From contig CM032233.1 in assembly GCA_019009955.1 (NCBI GenBank), positions 112,392,001 to 112,456,000 on the forward strand: 64,000 bases of DNA, read 5' to 3'. Shown piece after piece: positions 12,598-25,500 of the stretch (position 1 is its first letter; the number at the start of each line of letters is the position of its first letter). The notes below the pieces were generated by a model that saw nothing but the letters and a program-made list of their open reading frames with translations, searched no databases and had not been told where the DNA came from. Made by a program: the position numbers and the translations under genes. The DNA comes from Riptortus pedestris (Eukaryota > Arthropoda > Insecta > Hemiptera > Alydidae).

Positions 12598-13110
12598 TTG
12601 CTTTGTATTGATTCGAGTGTAGGCTGCAAGGACATGAGTGAATGTGGTAAGATTCCAGCTTCTACAGCATGGTCACGTTCAAGAGCAGTAGATTTGACTG
12701 GAAAGCACTTTGTCACCTTTATTAAGATTGTAGGAGGGGCTATTCCTACCCGGGTGAGGACATCTCGGGGTAAGCCGGATAGGATTAGGATTGCCATGTG
12801 CCAATCTGGCTGTGGAGAATTGGAGACGGCTGCTCATGTTTTAGGCAATTGTATTGCTACCAAGCAACTTCGAATACGCCAGCATAATGAAGTAGTTCGG
12901 TTTGTAAGGCAGAGCTTTATAATGCAAAGATGGAGTACCTGGTACGAGAATTTATTCGTAACCTCTGTTGGATCCTTTCGGCCAGACGTAGTTGTTAAGT
13001 AGAGGACAATTGTGGCAGTTATTGATGTACATATTGTTACTGCAGCAGGACCATTGGAGGACATCTTTCAGAGGAAGAAAGAAAAATACAACAGGTTGGA
13101 GCTGTAGAGG
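12598..13110 (+). pseudogene. R2-like CCHC knuckle and restriction-like endonuclease remnant
   Basis: The frame contains C-QSG-C-GELETAA-H-VLGN-C, the C-X3-C-X7-H-X4-C knuckle between RT and endonuclease in R2-clade elements, then FRPDVVVK, a TAG at 13000-13002, and in the same frame VAVIDVHIV and RKKEKYNRL. These match PD-(D/E)XK positions of the element-encoded nicking endonuclease (PD, D, K). One stop interrupts it. Confidence 0.75.
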
Positions 13111-13640
13111 ACGGGTGCCCAGGTCGCCGAGGTTGAGTCAGCAATGGTCTGGGTACTCCCAGTGACCCTGTCTTACAAAGGTGTCTGGTGTAAGAAGAGT
13201 GCCGACGGATTGTTGGGTTTAGGCATGAGCAGTACGGCAATGCAGTGGATCAACATCCTGGTGCTTTGCGGTTCCTGGACAGTCTGAGGCGTATTTGCAG
13301 CGAGGAATGGACAACTGGGTGGAAGACAAAGCATTGGCTGAGGCTGGAAGAGGGAATTCACTTGGCGAGCGTTTTCCAAGACCAGGATGTGTGGCGGGAT
13401 TCGTGATCCTTTATATTTTAGTGAAGAGTATTATTTTAATTATGTATTATTTTTTTTTTTTTTTTTTTTTTTTTTTTGCATTTAGATGGGCAGTATTCCT
13501 TCTCAGGGTGCTTGCTCCTTTCTTAATGATGTCCCATTGGGACAATTTTGGGGTTTGGGAGCCCCAGTTCATGTATGGAGTTGTCTGCACCTCAAATTAT
13601 TAATTGTGTAGAGGAATTATTTATTATGTGTATTATTTAT

Positions 13641-14297
13641 TTATTTTTAAATCCCAAATAAATAGTTAAAAGGTATATTTTGTTTTTTAAAACAGCTTGA
13701 AGTCTGCAGATCTTACATTCCTTTCTACAGCTTGGTGTGAGATCCCAATAAACTGTATACTTTTCTATTTCTAATAAATTAATGAACAAATATTATTCTA
13801 CTATTAATATTTTCTATATTTTAGTTTTTATAGATAAGATTTGAGTCTGGCTACACAAGCCATACATCAGTATAGGCTGTACTCTACTATTTAAGCCAGT
13901 GAATCGAGTGATGATGAATTTGATTAATTTTTTCTCATAAATCTCATTAAAAAAACAACTTATGCTACATGTTGGACAGTGTATTCCATCTATTTCATTA
14001 ATAAAAATAAAGTGTAAATACTTAGTAGAAAAATCCTAGTTAAGCCATTAACTTAGAACATTTGTTGTTTACCTTTTAACCCTCTGTTACAAAGTGTCAA
14101 TATTTGAATAGTTGGCTTTCAATAAAAATATATTTTGACTTAAACAAGTACTGGCCTAAGCCTAGAAGGTATTTTCAAGTTCTGGAAAATATCATAAATA
14201 TAACCAACCTATAAAAAATATTGAAAATAGTAATATTTACTGCACTCCATCCATCCCATTTATAAAAATAAATTGTTATTTTACTATTTATTTTCAG
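13641..14297. other. No recognised gene; upstream flank of UBE2F exon
   Basis: AT-rich, no ORF. No promoter could be assigned for UBE2F; its first transcribed exon may lie further upstream. Confidence 0.4.
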
Positions 14298-14442
14298 CTC
14301 TATGCAGTTTTGAAGCTTAAAACAAAAGATTATTAAAATGATGATTACTCTTCAAAGAAAACTTCGGAAAAATAGTGATGAAAATATGAATAAGAATTGC
14401 CCTAGACGGGTATCAATCCGTGACAAACTTCTTGTAAAAGAG
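14298..14442 (+). CDS. UBE2F: UBE2F exon with start codon
   Basis: Possible acceptor TTTATTTTCAG ends at 14297; coding starts at 14338 and the exon ends at donor GTAATT (14443). It encodes residues 1-35. If the acceptor is real, 40 bases are 5' UTR and at least one upstream non-coding exon exists. Confidence 0.85.
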
Positions 14443-16465
14443 GTAATTTGGTTTATATTTCATTTATTTATTAGTTTTTTCCCCTATAGTTACTGAAATG
14501 TTTTTCATTTTGTTTATAAGTTAATAAATTCTGTTTTTTTCTTGTTGAGCAAGTATTGCCACTACTTGAGCGTTATCACACACATGCACACACAAACGTT
14601 CACACACCACACTTGTGTAATATATATACTAGCTAAGGTACCTGGCTTCGCTCGGGAATCATTAGAGTCTGAATGTTGATGGAATTTTTTATTTGGCAAG
14701 GCTACACATTTGTACAATTCATGTGTACAACTACACTTCCCGTCGGAGCTAATGGTTTTACCGTAAAGCCAGGTAGGGGGCTTATAGAATAGAAATTTTA
14801 GTTTTGAAGAATAAATGAAAATTAGTCCCTAATCAATCCCTCTCTACTGTTTGACACACCATGAATAATTCAGATCATAATCATGTATAGTATTTATTAT
14901 AATTAAATTCATCTATAGTGTACATATTTCCTGTCAAAAACCAATCTGAGCATAACATTATATACAAAATAGTAAACGCGAGAAGAAAAAAAATACAACA
15001 TTTCACAGGAAATTAATTACAACAATTAACTGTTACCCTACCGACAACTTCCGCTTCAACTTGAGTAATATCAACATTGCTTTACTTAAATACCTATAGT
15101 TCATATTGGAAAGAATTGTTAAGCATATCAATGTTAATACGCAAATTACTTGCTTCATAAATTGTTACCAAAAAAATGTATAAAACAAAAGTTACTCTAA
15201 ATAACAAAGTAAACCACTTTTGTTATGTTCACATTTGCCTTAAAACAAATAAAAAATGAAATATCGTGAATTATTTCACGAATAATATCCCCTCTTGGTC
15301 GAACCTAAAAATTTTAATATAGCTTATAATCATGGAAGAATTAATGCTAATTCACATACTGAGTTTTGTTAAATTCACTTCAATCATTGGTGCCAAATGA
15401 CAACTTTTCCCATGTGCATATTTGCCGAAAAGCCAATAGGAAACAAAATATCGCTATTTTGAATTTCAGTCCTCCCTTATAGCCCCCACTCCTGCCCGTC
15501 CCTAGAAATGTTGGTACAGTTTATTATCTTGGAGGAGTTAGTGCTAATTGACATACCAAGATTTGTTTAATTCGGTTGAGTCTTTTGTTCCAAAAAAAAT
15601 TATTGTCTCTCTCTATAGTTTTTAGCCTATAATTCATTTTACTTCCATATACGACAAAAATGTATATACCAAAACTTGCTCTAAATAACAAAATAAACAA
15701 CTTTTGTTATGTGGATATTTGCCAAAAAAGCCATAGGAAACAAAATATCGCTAATTTCAATTCCAGGCCTCCCTTATCACCCCCACTCCTGTTCGTTTCC
15801 GAGATTATTAACACGTTGAGTGCTAAGGTGCCCGCCGGCGGGCAAATAGTACTTTCCCCCCAGGCGCATTGCCCACCGGCGGGCCACCTTCCTACGCACT
15901 TTTACTCATCTTGGAGCCCTTTTACTAGCCCCCACCACTTAGCTTCTACTTCGTTTCTTCATGGAATTCATTATACAAAGGTTCGAACAGTGTGAAACAG
16001 AGTTGCGCCTTGAGCTTACAATTTTTTCAATACAAAAAAGTTTGTGTTTTGGATTTCTTAGATTTCACGTAAGTATTTTAAATTAATTCACTTTAATTTT
16101 TTTCTTCACACAATAACCACAATCATAATAGCCAGATTTTTATTTTTTCTATTTTTCCGATAAATAAAATCTCTCAATGAAATAAAATATGAAGAAAACA
16201 AAAACATTTTTTTTGCGCCATTAGCATGAAATTGGAATTTGGGGTCCCGCTCATAACGTGTTAATATAGCCTAAAGTCTAAGTTGCATTAGTAGTAATAT
16301 ACATACCAAGTTTCATAAAATTTGGTTCAGCCGTTTATGCGTGAAAAGGTAACAAACAAACAGACACCAAAGAAACAAAATGCAGTTATGGTGTCTATGT
16401 CATGTGAAACGAAAAGTTATCGTGAAATGTCGAGATTAAAATCAATGTACAGACAGAGGTTACTA

Positions 16466-16529
<64 letters not shown>

Positions 16530-19500
16530 GTATATGGACACCACAAATATAATTATAATAAATAACAATATTGGATCCCAATGCAGTAGGAAGGAAATAA
16601 TAAGGGTAATGGATGTACAATTGTTTTCAATATTGTAATAAATTATTCATTAATATGTTTCATTTAAAAAACAACAGCATTGAAAACAATTGAATATATC
16701 TAATATTCAACAATTCTCAGATTATAGCCAAATAAGAGCCATCAGCAAGCATTCGGGCCACCTTTCCACGTGAGAGAGAGAGTGCGAGAATATGCTGAAG
16801 ACCTGCTTGTACTTGTTCTTTACCACCATGGGACGCTGACTCAGGGAAATCTCCCCTCATTTTTTACGCCTGCTAACATTTTTCATATGCCAGGAAAAAT
16901 TTGTTTTCTCTGCTCATCCTGGAAAATTGAAAATGATGTGTTAATAAATATTTCAATATCTGTTTTCATGATTCAGTATGTGCTGTCATGATGAGCATAT
17001 TCGACATAAGCGCTTACATTTAAACACTGCGATCTGCCAGTTCTTACATAGGATTTGGTTCACGAAAGGCAATTTATATATATAGTTTTGAACAGGCCTC
17101 ATTTTCATTATCTCATGGGTAGGATCAATTGATATTTGAAGGACCTTTTTGAAATCACATCATGAGTACAACTTCAATAGCCGATTTCCCTTAAGAAATC
17201 TGCTAAAAAAAGAAAGATAAGTTTTAGAATGATAGGATCTAATGCATATAATAGTTAAAGGGAAGAGTCGCTGATTTCTAGGCTAGAGACTGCACATTAA
17301 ATGCTATTTAGTTTTTGATTATCTCTGTACCCCCAGTGCCTGTGAGCTAATCAGTAGCTAGAGTAGTTGGATTCAGCAGGAGCTTCTAGAATAAGGAATT
17401 GGCCATCTTTGTCCCGTAATACAGGTACATGCCATCACAGTACAGTGGGGAATGGACTGACTGCTATCCTAGTCTTATGGCTGGATCTAATTATTTTTAT
17501 TTTCATAATAACTGAAGCATTAGAACTGTTTGAACTATGGAGTGGTAAGTCGATCAGCTTAGAGTAATGGGGCAAGGGAAAAGAAGTAATGCCAGTTAAT
17601 TACAAACCCTTCTTATGAGCAGCTAGTAAGATGGACATTTGTGGATAGGTTGATCCTAGATGAAACAGCTCAAAAAGTGTTAATTTATTGCGCAAGTAAT
17701 TCCAACTGCTACACTATTATCTTCAGAATCTTAAAGAAAACTGGTGGGCATGTAGGTGGGTTTCCAATAGTCAAATCCCAATCTGTATATCAAACAACTT
17801 CTATAAGCACCCGAAATGACAATGTAGATGTTCAATGTAATTATCCAATTAATTAATATTTTGCGGGTTATAACAGCTTTGATTTATTCTTCTTCAGTTA
17901 AACTCTGATAATAATAATAAATGCTCACAACAGTTGGTTAAGACCCCATTATAATATTATTACTCCTAGTAGGCTGGCCTATATTGGTAGAGGATTAGGT
18001 ATTTTTATTGATTACTAGCGATGTTACCCGTCGATTATGATATTCACTAGATCCTATCATTCCAACACTTATCTTTTCTTTTTAGCAGATTTCATAAGGG
18101 AGATCAGCTATTGAAGTTGTACTCATGATGTGATTTTAAAAAAGATTATTAATTTGGATGCTATTGTTCTTAGAATGGTCTAAAACATAAAAAAAAAAAA
18201 AAAAAAAAAATTATCCCAGCCAAATTAAATAGAAAATCAGACAAACCTTAAAATTTTATTTATATGGATGATAATATTATCCAGTATACTGAGTCTAAAA
18301 ATCAATTAGAATGAAATTAAAATATTATCTATTCTTAACAATAATAATTATTATATTCATGTGGGAGATTTTTTCCTCAGATAACCGGGGGGAGAAAAAA
18401 ACCAACATCGGGAAAAAATCCAACATATATGAAGTATCATTGGTGACATTAGCAGGGCTTTTGCAGAATTATGGCAGTATTAAGAAGTATTCTATGTTGT
18501 GATTATATTTATTTCTACGAATAGGTCATACACACATGCACACACACTCATATAAATAATACATAAGAAGTTCAAATTACAGGATTTTCTTCAGAAGGAA
18601 AATGGAAAGATGGTATCTCCCTGCATTAGGTAGTTTATTTACATGCAGCTGCATAATCAATTTTAAATTATACTAGTAAAGGAAGTTATAAATATTATTA
18701 ATTCTATGTAAAATGAAAATTTATAGTATAATTGAAAATAAGGAATATTTAGACAATGATTGGAAGTAAAGACAGAGTTGGGGTGGGGAGGGGGGTCCCC
18801 AAACAATTGCATGTTCTTGTAAAAATACAAAAATTAGATATCCTCTAAAAACATTTTTTATCCTTTAGATTCAAGAAATGGAATCTATGTTACCACCCAC
18901 ATGCAGTGTAAAATTTTTGGATCCTCACAAACTTCATGAATTTTACTTAAGTGTTACTCCTGACGAAGGTTATTGGCAAGGAGGAAAGTTTTGGTTTCAT
19001 ATTTATATAACAGAGGATTATAATATTGCGGTAAGTGTTCATTAATTTTTCTCATATTGTGCAGATCACATATATATTTATTAAGTTTGTAGTAGTATTA
19101 TTTTAGTTTTTGATATGATTTTAATGTTACTTTTGGGTGTGCTGGTAATCGGCTGGAGAAAGCTAGATGTGCCCATAACACTTTAAATCTACTAGTTAAT
19201 GAGGTTCAATATGTATATATGGATTGATCACCCTGAGTATTATCTCCTATGTGCCTATTACTTTTCCGTTATAGTTGACATATTTTTTTTTTCTTTTCAG
19301 TTCGTATTTTACTCCCACCATTCCAAAATATAAGTTTATGCCACTTTTCAACATACGTGGCGGGAAAAGAGTGTTGCACCTTTCCTTCCCTCATATTAAA
19401 CAAGGGGCATATGATTTGTTAAACTCAAGCAACTCCTTTCTAGTAATATTTACTGAAACTTTAACCCTGCCTGTTTAACAGTTTGTTTCTCCTATTCAAA

Positions 19501-22500
19501 AATAGTCAAATTACTAAATCTTGCTGAAGCAGGAGTTTCATAAAGCAGGTATCTCTACATATCCTACATCTCCCCTAGATACATCAGAAAATGGCATAGT
19601 ACTATTCTTTCCTATCCTATTACTGCATTGATAAATGCACAGAATACCCACATAAAAATCAAAAGTTGACTGTAAAAACTGCCTTATACATCTTATATAT
19701 CTACTGAATAAATATTATTGAAACAAATTCGGGTTTATGAAATAGAGGTGTGGGGACAGAGAAAACTTTGAATACCAATTGTATTCAGACTATTCAATCC
19801 AAAATTGTCTTGCTCTCTGTTCATTATTATGATACAAATTTCCTCCCTCATTATGATCTTAATATCTTTTTAAAGGATCCATTAATTGCTAGATTCAGAA
19901 ATTTCCACAGTAGGTCATCCATTGGTCACAATTTTATTGTTTTTAAACTTTTTCAGTACTATTCATCCTTATTCCTTGTCAGTGTAATGAGATGTGATAG
20001 TCATTACTATAATCCTCTTCAAGTGGTCTTTATTTATTTCCCTTCTTTAATCAACTAATTGTAGGGTTGAGAAGTAAGTAATGGGATTCTATTCCTCTCC
20101 ATCTAGACTGTCTCATTATAAATTTGGATGAGAGATGTAGCTCCTATCAGGAGTAATGAAGGCATGAAAGTTATTAAACCTACTATCAAAAGCATACAAT
20201 ACAAATTTTATATTTTAGTGGAGAAAGGAATTAATTAAATTGGTGATTCTTGATATAAAATCCACTTAATTCAATCAGTAGTACCTTCAAAAGTAGAAGG
20301 TGTTTGAAAATACATATTCATGTCAAGCCTCCATAGTAGCATCGGAACCCATATTGTAGTTCCTATAGAGAAGGAGCAAATTATAAGGATGAGAATATAA
20401 GAGGACCACGAGATTTGGGAGGTGACTAAGCATATATCATGAGACATATAAAAAGAGAAAACACTGGATCTATTGTTAATTCTGTAGCTGGAGACCATAA
20501 TTTCTTTTGCTATTTATTTTTTCCTAATTCGTCACTGAACGAAGAAACTGAACGAGACGCTACAAGATTTTGCCATGGAAATCGAACGTCTGGTGCAGCT
20601 GACTTTCCCAGGTGAGAATCATCCGATCTTGGATCAGTTCAAGATAGAAGCATTTGTGAATGGTATACGAGATCCAGATGTTAAATTTGCGGTGTGTGCT
20701 ATGCAGAAATTATCCTTTGCTGAAACTGTCTCTTATGCGCTGACCCAGGAGACTGCTAAGGTCATTTCTAAGCCGCAAGTCTACAATGTGTGACGTCTTG
20801 TTACTGAAACACGAAGTGGCGGCGACAAAAGGAGTGACATAGAAGCAGTGGTCAAGCGGGTACTGGAAGAGCAAAGGAATAGATCACGCGCCGAATGCTT
20901 CAACTGCGGTATGTTCGGCCATTTTCAGCGTAACTGTAAAGCACCAAAGAAAGGGTTGAGATCTTTTACACCATGGAGGGACCACTATCGGGTGAACAAC
21001 GTCCATATCTCAAGGAGTGAAATAGAAGACTTAGTCAAGCAAGTACTGGAGGAACAAATGAATAGTCCGCGCGCCAAATGCTTCAACTGTGGTGAGGTCG
21101 GCCACTTTCAGAGTAATAGTAAAGCGCCAAGGAAAAGGTCGAGATCTATTTCGCCATGGAGGGACAACAAACGGGCGACTGACGTCGAAATCTCAAGAGC
21201 CAATGCTAAACTAGAACCAGCTCGCACTGAGGGGCAAGAACTAGCTCCTAAAACCGATGGCTCCACAATCTCTATTTCCATTATAAGACAGAAGAGCAGC
21301 AACCTTACTGCTTGTGGGCACATCAACGGGAGAAAGCAGGTCCTCACCATGGACACGGGAGCGACTCACTCCATCATTCGGGCCAATTTGATAAAAGGGG
21401 CAGTGGAACCATTGGAGAACGTACGACTGCGAACTGCTACAGGGGATTCAGCCACAGTCTACGGAAGAGCCAAGATGAGAGTGACTATCGCCAACATCAG
21501 TACTGAACATGCCTTTGTTGTTGCTGACATAATGGACGAAGTGATCATCGGTGTAGACTTCATGATAGCCCACAGTATTGACCTGTAAATGGTTAAGCAA
21601 ATTATGATCTGGCGAAACACAGAAATACCTTTGGATGTCGGACATGAGAGCAAGACCACCAGGGAGCTACGTACCGACGAACGCCAGAAATTGTCACCTC
21701 GAGCAGAAGCCTGTTCTATTGTCCATAGGAAAGGGAGAAAACACGATGACGCTCTAACCCTCTCAAGCCATGCAACGTAGAGTACAAGGATTGTACAAAA
21801 GCCGAGGATCAGGAGTGTGTCATTGATGTATGACTTAGCCGTGTTAGCTCAGGAGGAGCCAGGTCGACGGCACAGAAGAGTGACACTATTCTGGCTAAGG
21901 AGGACAATGGAAAGTCGACCTGTCATAAAATATTGGACCGTATTAAAATGGCCAGTAACCGGCAGATGAATGCCGTGTATGATCGACCAGCAAATACGGA
22001 GGAATTCACTGAAGGACAAATGGTTCTACTATTCAAGCCACAACGCAAGAAAGGACTATTGCCTAAATTGCAGACGCACTGGGAGGGACCTTACAAGGTG
22101 ATCAAGAGATTGAACGACATGGTCTACAGATTCAGAGATGCCAAAATCCGAGGTCTAAAATGAAAGTGGTACACCTAGAGCGACCCGTCAAGTATGGTAA
22201 CGGCGATATTGAGCCTATTCGGGACGAAAAAGGCTTCAGTGAGCGGCAGTGTTGCGAAAATTAAATGGCTCTACTATTCAAGGCGTGATTGGGGAGTGCG
22301 GAGGGATTCAAAGAAGTGCCGCTAATTTGTAGGTAATTGGTGGAAGGCACTAGCCCCTTCCAGTCCTTCTTGGAAGAGCCTCGGTCTCATCCTGCTTCTC
22401 TATTTAAGCCTGTACAGCTCGACCTAGTGGAGCCAGCAGAATCTAATTAGGGCCGCCGTGACTATCTTCCTGGAACTTCTGGACCTTTCCTTGGCTAGCC

Positions 22501-25500
22501 CCTTCTACAGGCATTTATAAGAGACCCTGCCAGTACCTCAAGTCAGTTTTTATGGTCAGATGTCTTGATGATCACATCAGTGCTCCAGTGCGACTTAGTG
22601 CAGTGCGGTAAAGTGTTGTGCCATGAAGAAAAGTGTTGTGCCGTGTCTGTAAGCAACAGTTTGGTGCCGTGTTTAAGATAGTGCAGTGCCGCGAAGTAAA
22701 GGACAGTGACTGTGAGTGAATTATTGGACTGTGTAACCTGAAGAACAGTGACACTATCAGTGTAATACTGTGAGTAGTAATAGTTAACCAAGAGTATTGT
22801 GCATTGTGAAATAAATTGTGCAGTGATGAACTGTGAAACTTGTGTGTGTTTAATTTTGCAATCCAAAAGAACTCTTATTAACAACGTTCTATTACTGGTT
22901 TTGTAATAAAACGTAACAATATTTTGACATTTCCCCATCCCAGTGTTTTGGGTTTATACCCGTCATTGATGTTGATTTGGTTAATAATAAAATTATTTGT
23001 TATGTAAGGCTTCACTGTCAATATTTTTATATTTCCCGTCTCCTGTGCATTTAGGTTTTTTTATAACGTAATGGACCATATAATTCATAATCGTAGAAAG
23101 TTTTCTGTCTTCGAAACCATGTATGAATAAATGTTCCTTTCCGTTCCTTGGTGCGGTACAAAGCCCCAATGGTGACAGCTGTTTTAGGGTTGTCATAACT
23201 GCTATTAAAAATACTCTTTTGTAAGTCTCGATTGTAAACTGTATATTCATATTGGTACATGGTGTGTTCAGTAAAGTATATCATATATTAATGGAGCAGA
23301 GTTAATAAATACCAAAAATAACTGGGTGCACTTCCCCTGCGCTCATCCTTTTAAATTATTTGTTATGATAATTAAACAAATTCACATTCCTGATAACACT
23401 ACATTGCTAAAAGTATAAGCATCAAGTGACATGTAAACATAGACCAATATGAGGTCAGCAGGGGAGCGGAAGAACTGATAGGAGAACGGAAGTACCCCTA
23501 TACCTTTTCTCAGTGGTGTCAACCTACCACTCATTTAGGATCTCAATCCTGTAATACATTAAACTGTATTAACAAATCTGATTACACTATCTTCACAATA
23601 CTGAAACTGTTTGAACAAATAATTTTCACGTTTTAATTAAATAAAGTATTAAATACACTTAAATCTGCAAACTGACGTTTCTCATGAATTAATATTTGGG
23701 AAAAGAGGGGGGGGGGCAGTATACTTTACTTGGTACAATCTGTTACTGGTGTTAACAAATAACAGATTTGAATTATTTAGGATAAAATATTAATATAGAT
23801 TTGAATTATTAAGGATAAAATATTAACATAAATTTGAATTATTAAGGATAAAATATTATCATAGATTTGAATTAATTTATCTAGGTGAGGTACCTGGTAG
23901 CTCATATTGGAAAGACTTTAATATATAAAACTTTGAACAAATATTATTTTTCTTTGTATATTCATGAACAACATTCAATTATATTAATGCAGTTCAAAAC
24001 AAAATAGGAAGTGTTTCATTCAGATTTAACTAATAAATTGCTTTGAGACATGAGCTAACCATGAAAGCAAGGATTAATTCAGACGAAAAGGTTCACCTAG
24101 ACATTAACACGTTCGCTGCTGCAGTCTATATATGATATACTCCACCACCATCTGCACCGGTCCCCGGCGTCCGATGCCTGTCCTAACGTTAAAACCTGTA
24201 TCGGACCCCGGGGACCGATATAGTTTTCGAAGTTATCGCATTTTCTTGACAATTCAAGTGAACTAAATGAATGAATTAGCAGAGCAATCAGTACTCCAAA
24301 CCTAGAACTAGCACCAGCAAAGCCAGGAGAAGTCCCCGTCGTCCGATGTCGTCTACAACTAATGAACATTTTTTATCACATTGTCAGCTGTTATTTTCAA
24401 TAAGCACTCTAAACTTGTATCATTGCCTATCATTTCTAAATTGGATTTAGGAATGGAAGAAAATAATAAAAAGTTAGGAAACATATTTGTTTATTGAACA
24501 CAATTTTTTTTTTATTTGGAGCTATTTGATAAAATTAAGCTTTATGATAAATATTAAAATGTCGTAAACAAAATCCGGGTTGGCCTTCACAATCTTGACA
24601 ATAACTGATGACTTTTTTAACTTGTTTATTTGCATTAAAACTGCTGAGAGGTTTTTTTAGTTCTTTGTAGCATTCTCGGCACTGCGTTCGGGGTTTTCTG
24701 CCTTTGCCTGTTGGCTTTATGAAAGTATGTACTCGTCTGAGTAGTCGAGGTGATGGTATTCGGCGCCGAGTAACCAGTTCATCGGCCAGAATCGACCGAA
24801 AATTTGTGATGGGTGTTGTCATTCCTCTTATCATGTTGAACATTATCCATGAGTTTACAACAGAGGTGCCGAAAATTAGCTCGAACATTAATTTGCGTTA
24901 CCATTTGTACCCCGTACATCATGGTATGATGACATTTGGTCACTTAAGTCGACACCTTTTTTTGCCTTATTGTATTCAATTATACATTGTGGTTTCAATA
25001 TATTCCAACCATGCCGCGACGTCTTGCCAGTATCGCTAAGACCATTTCCATGCTCTGGATTTGTTGTGAGCATCAAAACAGGACACTTGTCTTGCCATTT
25101 TATTATTTTCAATGGACCTTTCAGTTGACCCATAATGTGACATCGCTTCATTTTCATCTTGAATTGGTCAGGGATACCTTTCCGATTTTGCCGTAATGTA
25201 CCACAATATACTATTTTTTGTTCATATAATTTTAGACCAAGAGGAAGATTTGAGTAAAAATTGTCTGCAAATAAAAATCGACCTTCTTTTTCATCGAGGC
25301 AAGACAATAAATTATAAACAATTTCTTCCGAATGGCTTCCATTTGTATTAGTCGTGTTTTTCCCTGTGTAAACCACAATGTTGTACGTATACCCTTCCAC
25401 AGTACATAGTTTATAAAGTTTTATACCATATTTGTGTGACTTGTTTGGTATATACTGACGAAATATTAGACGACCTCGGAATGGAACCATTGTCTCGTCG

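Larger units (their letters stand above)
10958..13640 (+). mobile_element. Decayed R2-clade non-LTR retrotransposon
   Basis: Domains appear in the order expected for an R2-type element: a Myb-like DNA-binding segment (10958-11164), RT (11325-12460), a CCHC knuckle (12799-12852) and a restriction-like endonuclease (12980-13110), then a non-coding tail with a T run at 13449-13477 and AATAAA-like sequence near 13660. It has several stops and frame changes, so it is dead. The R2 clade is assigned from the single-ORF domain order, the RT signature GRGVRQGDPLSPILFN and C-X3-C-X7-H-X4-C. Canonical R2 sits in 28S rDNA; no rDNA is visible here. It lies upstream of UBE2F and is GC-richer than its surroundings. 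Confidence 0.85.
20545..22918 (+). mobile_element. Ty3/gypsy LTR retrotransposon, 5'-truncated and internally deleted
   Basis: Order is gag (partial), protease, a short join, the integrase C-terminal tail, then one LTR of 669 bp. RT, RNase H and the integrase core are absent, and no 5' LTR or primer-binding site is visible. It sits in UBE2F intron 2, sense orientation. The 3' LTR abuts a family A fragment, so the element probably inserted into or next to family A. Confidence 0.88.

Noticed and set aside
10958..13640. LINE assigned to jockey or I group
   Set aside because: A Myb segment before RT and a CCHC plus restriction-like endonuclease after RT fit the R2 clade; no APE endonuclease is present upstream.
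19750..20058. 102-codon frame in UBE2F intron 2 as a gene
   Set aside because: No recognisable domain, AT-driven composition, and no splice or repeat context that supports coding.
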